Source: Sutcliffiella deserti | GTDB taxonomy: Bacteria; Bacillota; Bacilli; Bacillales; Bacillaceae_I | Reading direction: 5' to 3' | Assembly (NCBI RefSeq): GCF_020037475.1 | Contig: NZ_JAIQDB010000001.1 | Span: 310,001-374,000, forward strand | DNA length: 64,000 bases | Shown: in pieces, positions 63,164-64,000 of the stretch | Position numbering within the stretch: position 1 is the first letter of the stretch | How the letters are laid out: every line of letters starts with the position of its first letter | Position numbers and translations under genes: made by a program | Notes under the pieces: model-generated | The model's input: the letters and a program-made list of their open reading frames with translations, nothing else | Databases searched by the model: none | Told to the model about the DNA's origin: nothing

Positions 63164-63424
63164 CTACCCTTCATCAGACATATCATCTTTATTTACAAGT
63201 CGCTGCGCTACAGTCTCTGGTTGTACCGCTGACAATATAACATGATCGCTGTCCATAATAAGAACTGCTCTTGTTCGTCTTCCATAGGTTGCATCTATTA
63301 GCATCCCTTGGTCTCTGGCGTCCTGGATAATCCTTTTTATCGGGGCAGATTCAGGGCTTACGATAGATATGATACGGTTTGCAGAAACAATATTCCCGAA
63401 GCCAATATTAATTAACTTAATCAC
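63164..63424 (-). CDS. remA: extracellular matrix regulator RemA (YlzA)
   Basis: DNA-binding activator of biofilm matrix operons in B. subtilis (DUF370). The product [20 protein letters not shown] followed by [20 protein letters not shown] and [20 protein letters not shown] is nearly identical to the family. The start is GTG at 63424 with AGAGGTGG seven bases upstream; the frame opens three codons earlier. 86 residues. Upstream, CTAACCCT/AGGGTTAG (63454-63474) can form a hairpin after yloC. Confidence 0.96.
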   Translation of the reverse strand: MIKLINIGFGNIVSANRIISIVSPESAPIKRIIQDARDQGMLIDATYGRRTRAVLIMDSDHVILSAVQPETVAQRLVNKDDMSDEG

Positions 63425-63484
63425 GATTTCCACCTCTAGTTACAAACTCTATTCTAACCCTGATATAGGGTTAGTAATCAATGA

Positions 63485-64000
63485 TCACTCAATGTTTTGC
63501 ACTTGCTCTTTGATTTTCTCTAAGCACGCTTTCATTTCTACTACATAATTAGCAATCCTAGCATCATTCGCCTTTGAACCAATCGTGTTTACTTCACGGT
63601 TCAATTCTTGTACAAGAAAATCCAGCTTTCTTCCGACCGCTCCATCGGCTTGTAGCGTTTGAGTGAATTGGACAACATGACTATGAATTCTTTTTAACTC
63701 TTCATTGATGTCGGCCTTATCTGCAAAGATTGCTGCTTCTGTAATCAGCCTCTGTTCGTCAATAACTGTACTGACATACTCTTTAATTTTCTTTTCCAGT
63801 CGTAATCGGTAAGCGTCTACGACAATGGGAGCATATTGATTCAGCTCCACTGCAATTCGTTCTATATGAGTAATATTATCCATAATGTCTATTTGGAGTT
63901 GCTCCCCTTCTGCAGAACGCATCGAGACAAGCTGTTTTAGTGCAATATGTACATTTTCCAATAATTGTTCTTCTAAATCATTTTGGATATTTTCTTCTTC
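63485..64000 (-). CDS. yloC: YicC/YloC family endoribonuclease-like protein (5' end cut by window edge)
   Basis: The visible 171 C-terminal residues include RLEKKIKEYVSTVIDEQRLITEAAIFADKADINEEL (in part) and the DUF1732 signature GRKLDFLVQELNREVNTIGS near 130-150 of the visible part. The frame is open to the window edge; the family is about 290 residues, so roughly the first 120 are outside. Homologous YicC proteins have been described as RNases that affect small RNAs. Position before remA-gmk matches Bacillus. Confidence 0.95.
   Translation of the reverse strand, partial: EEENIQNDLEEQLLENVHIALKQLVSMRSAEGEQLQIDIMDNITHIERIAVELNQYAPIVVDAYRLRLEKKIKEYVSTVIDEQRLITEAAIFADKADINEELKRIHSHVVQFTQTLQADGAVGRKLDFLVQELNREVNTIGSKANDARIANYVVEMKACLEKIKEQVQNIE

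Overview
The window is a contiguous piece of the core chromosome of an AT-rich, endospore-forming, motile member of the Bacillaceae. The evidence is the gene content and order: fla/che operon, codV-clpQ-clpY-codY (xerC-hslV-hslU-codY), topA-trmFO, sucCD, rnc-smc-ftsY, fapR-plsX-fabD-fabG-acpA, spoVM-rpmB, prpC-prkC and remA-gmk-rpoZ follow the Bacillus subtilis arrangement almost gene for gene. Every protein-coding gene I accept lies on the minus strand except rpmB. Transcription therefore runs from high to low coordinates, and both window edges cut a gene (fliM at the left, the yicC-family gene yloC at the right).

Layout from left to right (against transcription). 1-11922: front part of the fla/che operon, read flgB, flgC, fliE, fliF, fliG, fliH, fliI, fliJ, ylxF, fliK, flgD, flgE, swrD, fliL, fliM, encoding rod, MS-ring, switch, export ATPase complex and hook. 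12294-19598: topA, trmFO, xerC, hslV, hslU, codY. 20187-26040: dprA, sucD, sucC, two flagellar-switch-like genes (ylqH, ylqG) and rnhB. 26298-33341: rbgA, lepB, rplS with leader, trmD, rimM, khpA, rpsP, ffh, ylxM, ftsY, a translation and protein-targeting block. 33395-42206: smc, rnc, acpA, fabG, fabD, plsX, fapR, with a recognisable FapR operator. 42369-48184: recG, sdaAA, sdaAB, fakA, yloU. 48528-51630: rpmB (+), the 26-codon spoVM, thiN, an unnamed 58-codon gene, rpe, rsgA. 51838-64000: prkC, prpC, rlmN, rsmB, fmt, def, priA, coaBC, rpoZ, gmk, remA, yloC.

Transcription units are inferred from spacing and hairpins. Good intrinsic terminators follow codY, topA, dprA, rbgA, rplS, khpA, ftsY, acpA, recG, fakA, rpmB, spoVM, the 58-codon gene and rpoZ. 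Convincing sigma-A-type promoters precede rpsP, rplS, ylxM and fapR. Several starts are non-ATG or lie downstream of the longest open frame (remA, fakA, prkC, prpC, recG, def, fliJ).

I found no phage, insertion sequence with transposase, CRISPR array, toxin-antitoxin or defence system, and nothing that I can honestly call an undescribed system. The unusual items are: a hook protein (FlgE) nearly twice the usual Bacillus length because of an insertion of about 190 residues; at least five members of a GC-richer, inverted-repeat-bounded intergenic repeat family, one of which sits inside the fla/che operon; a second, MITE-like family of about 113 bp present in two opposite copies; a linked pair of FliK-like and FlhB-C-like genes outside the flagellar operon; several long intercistronic hairpins; and an unrecognised 58-residue protein with a strong ribosome binding site.
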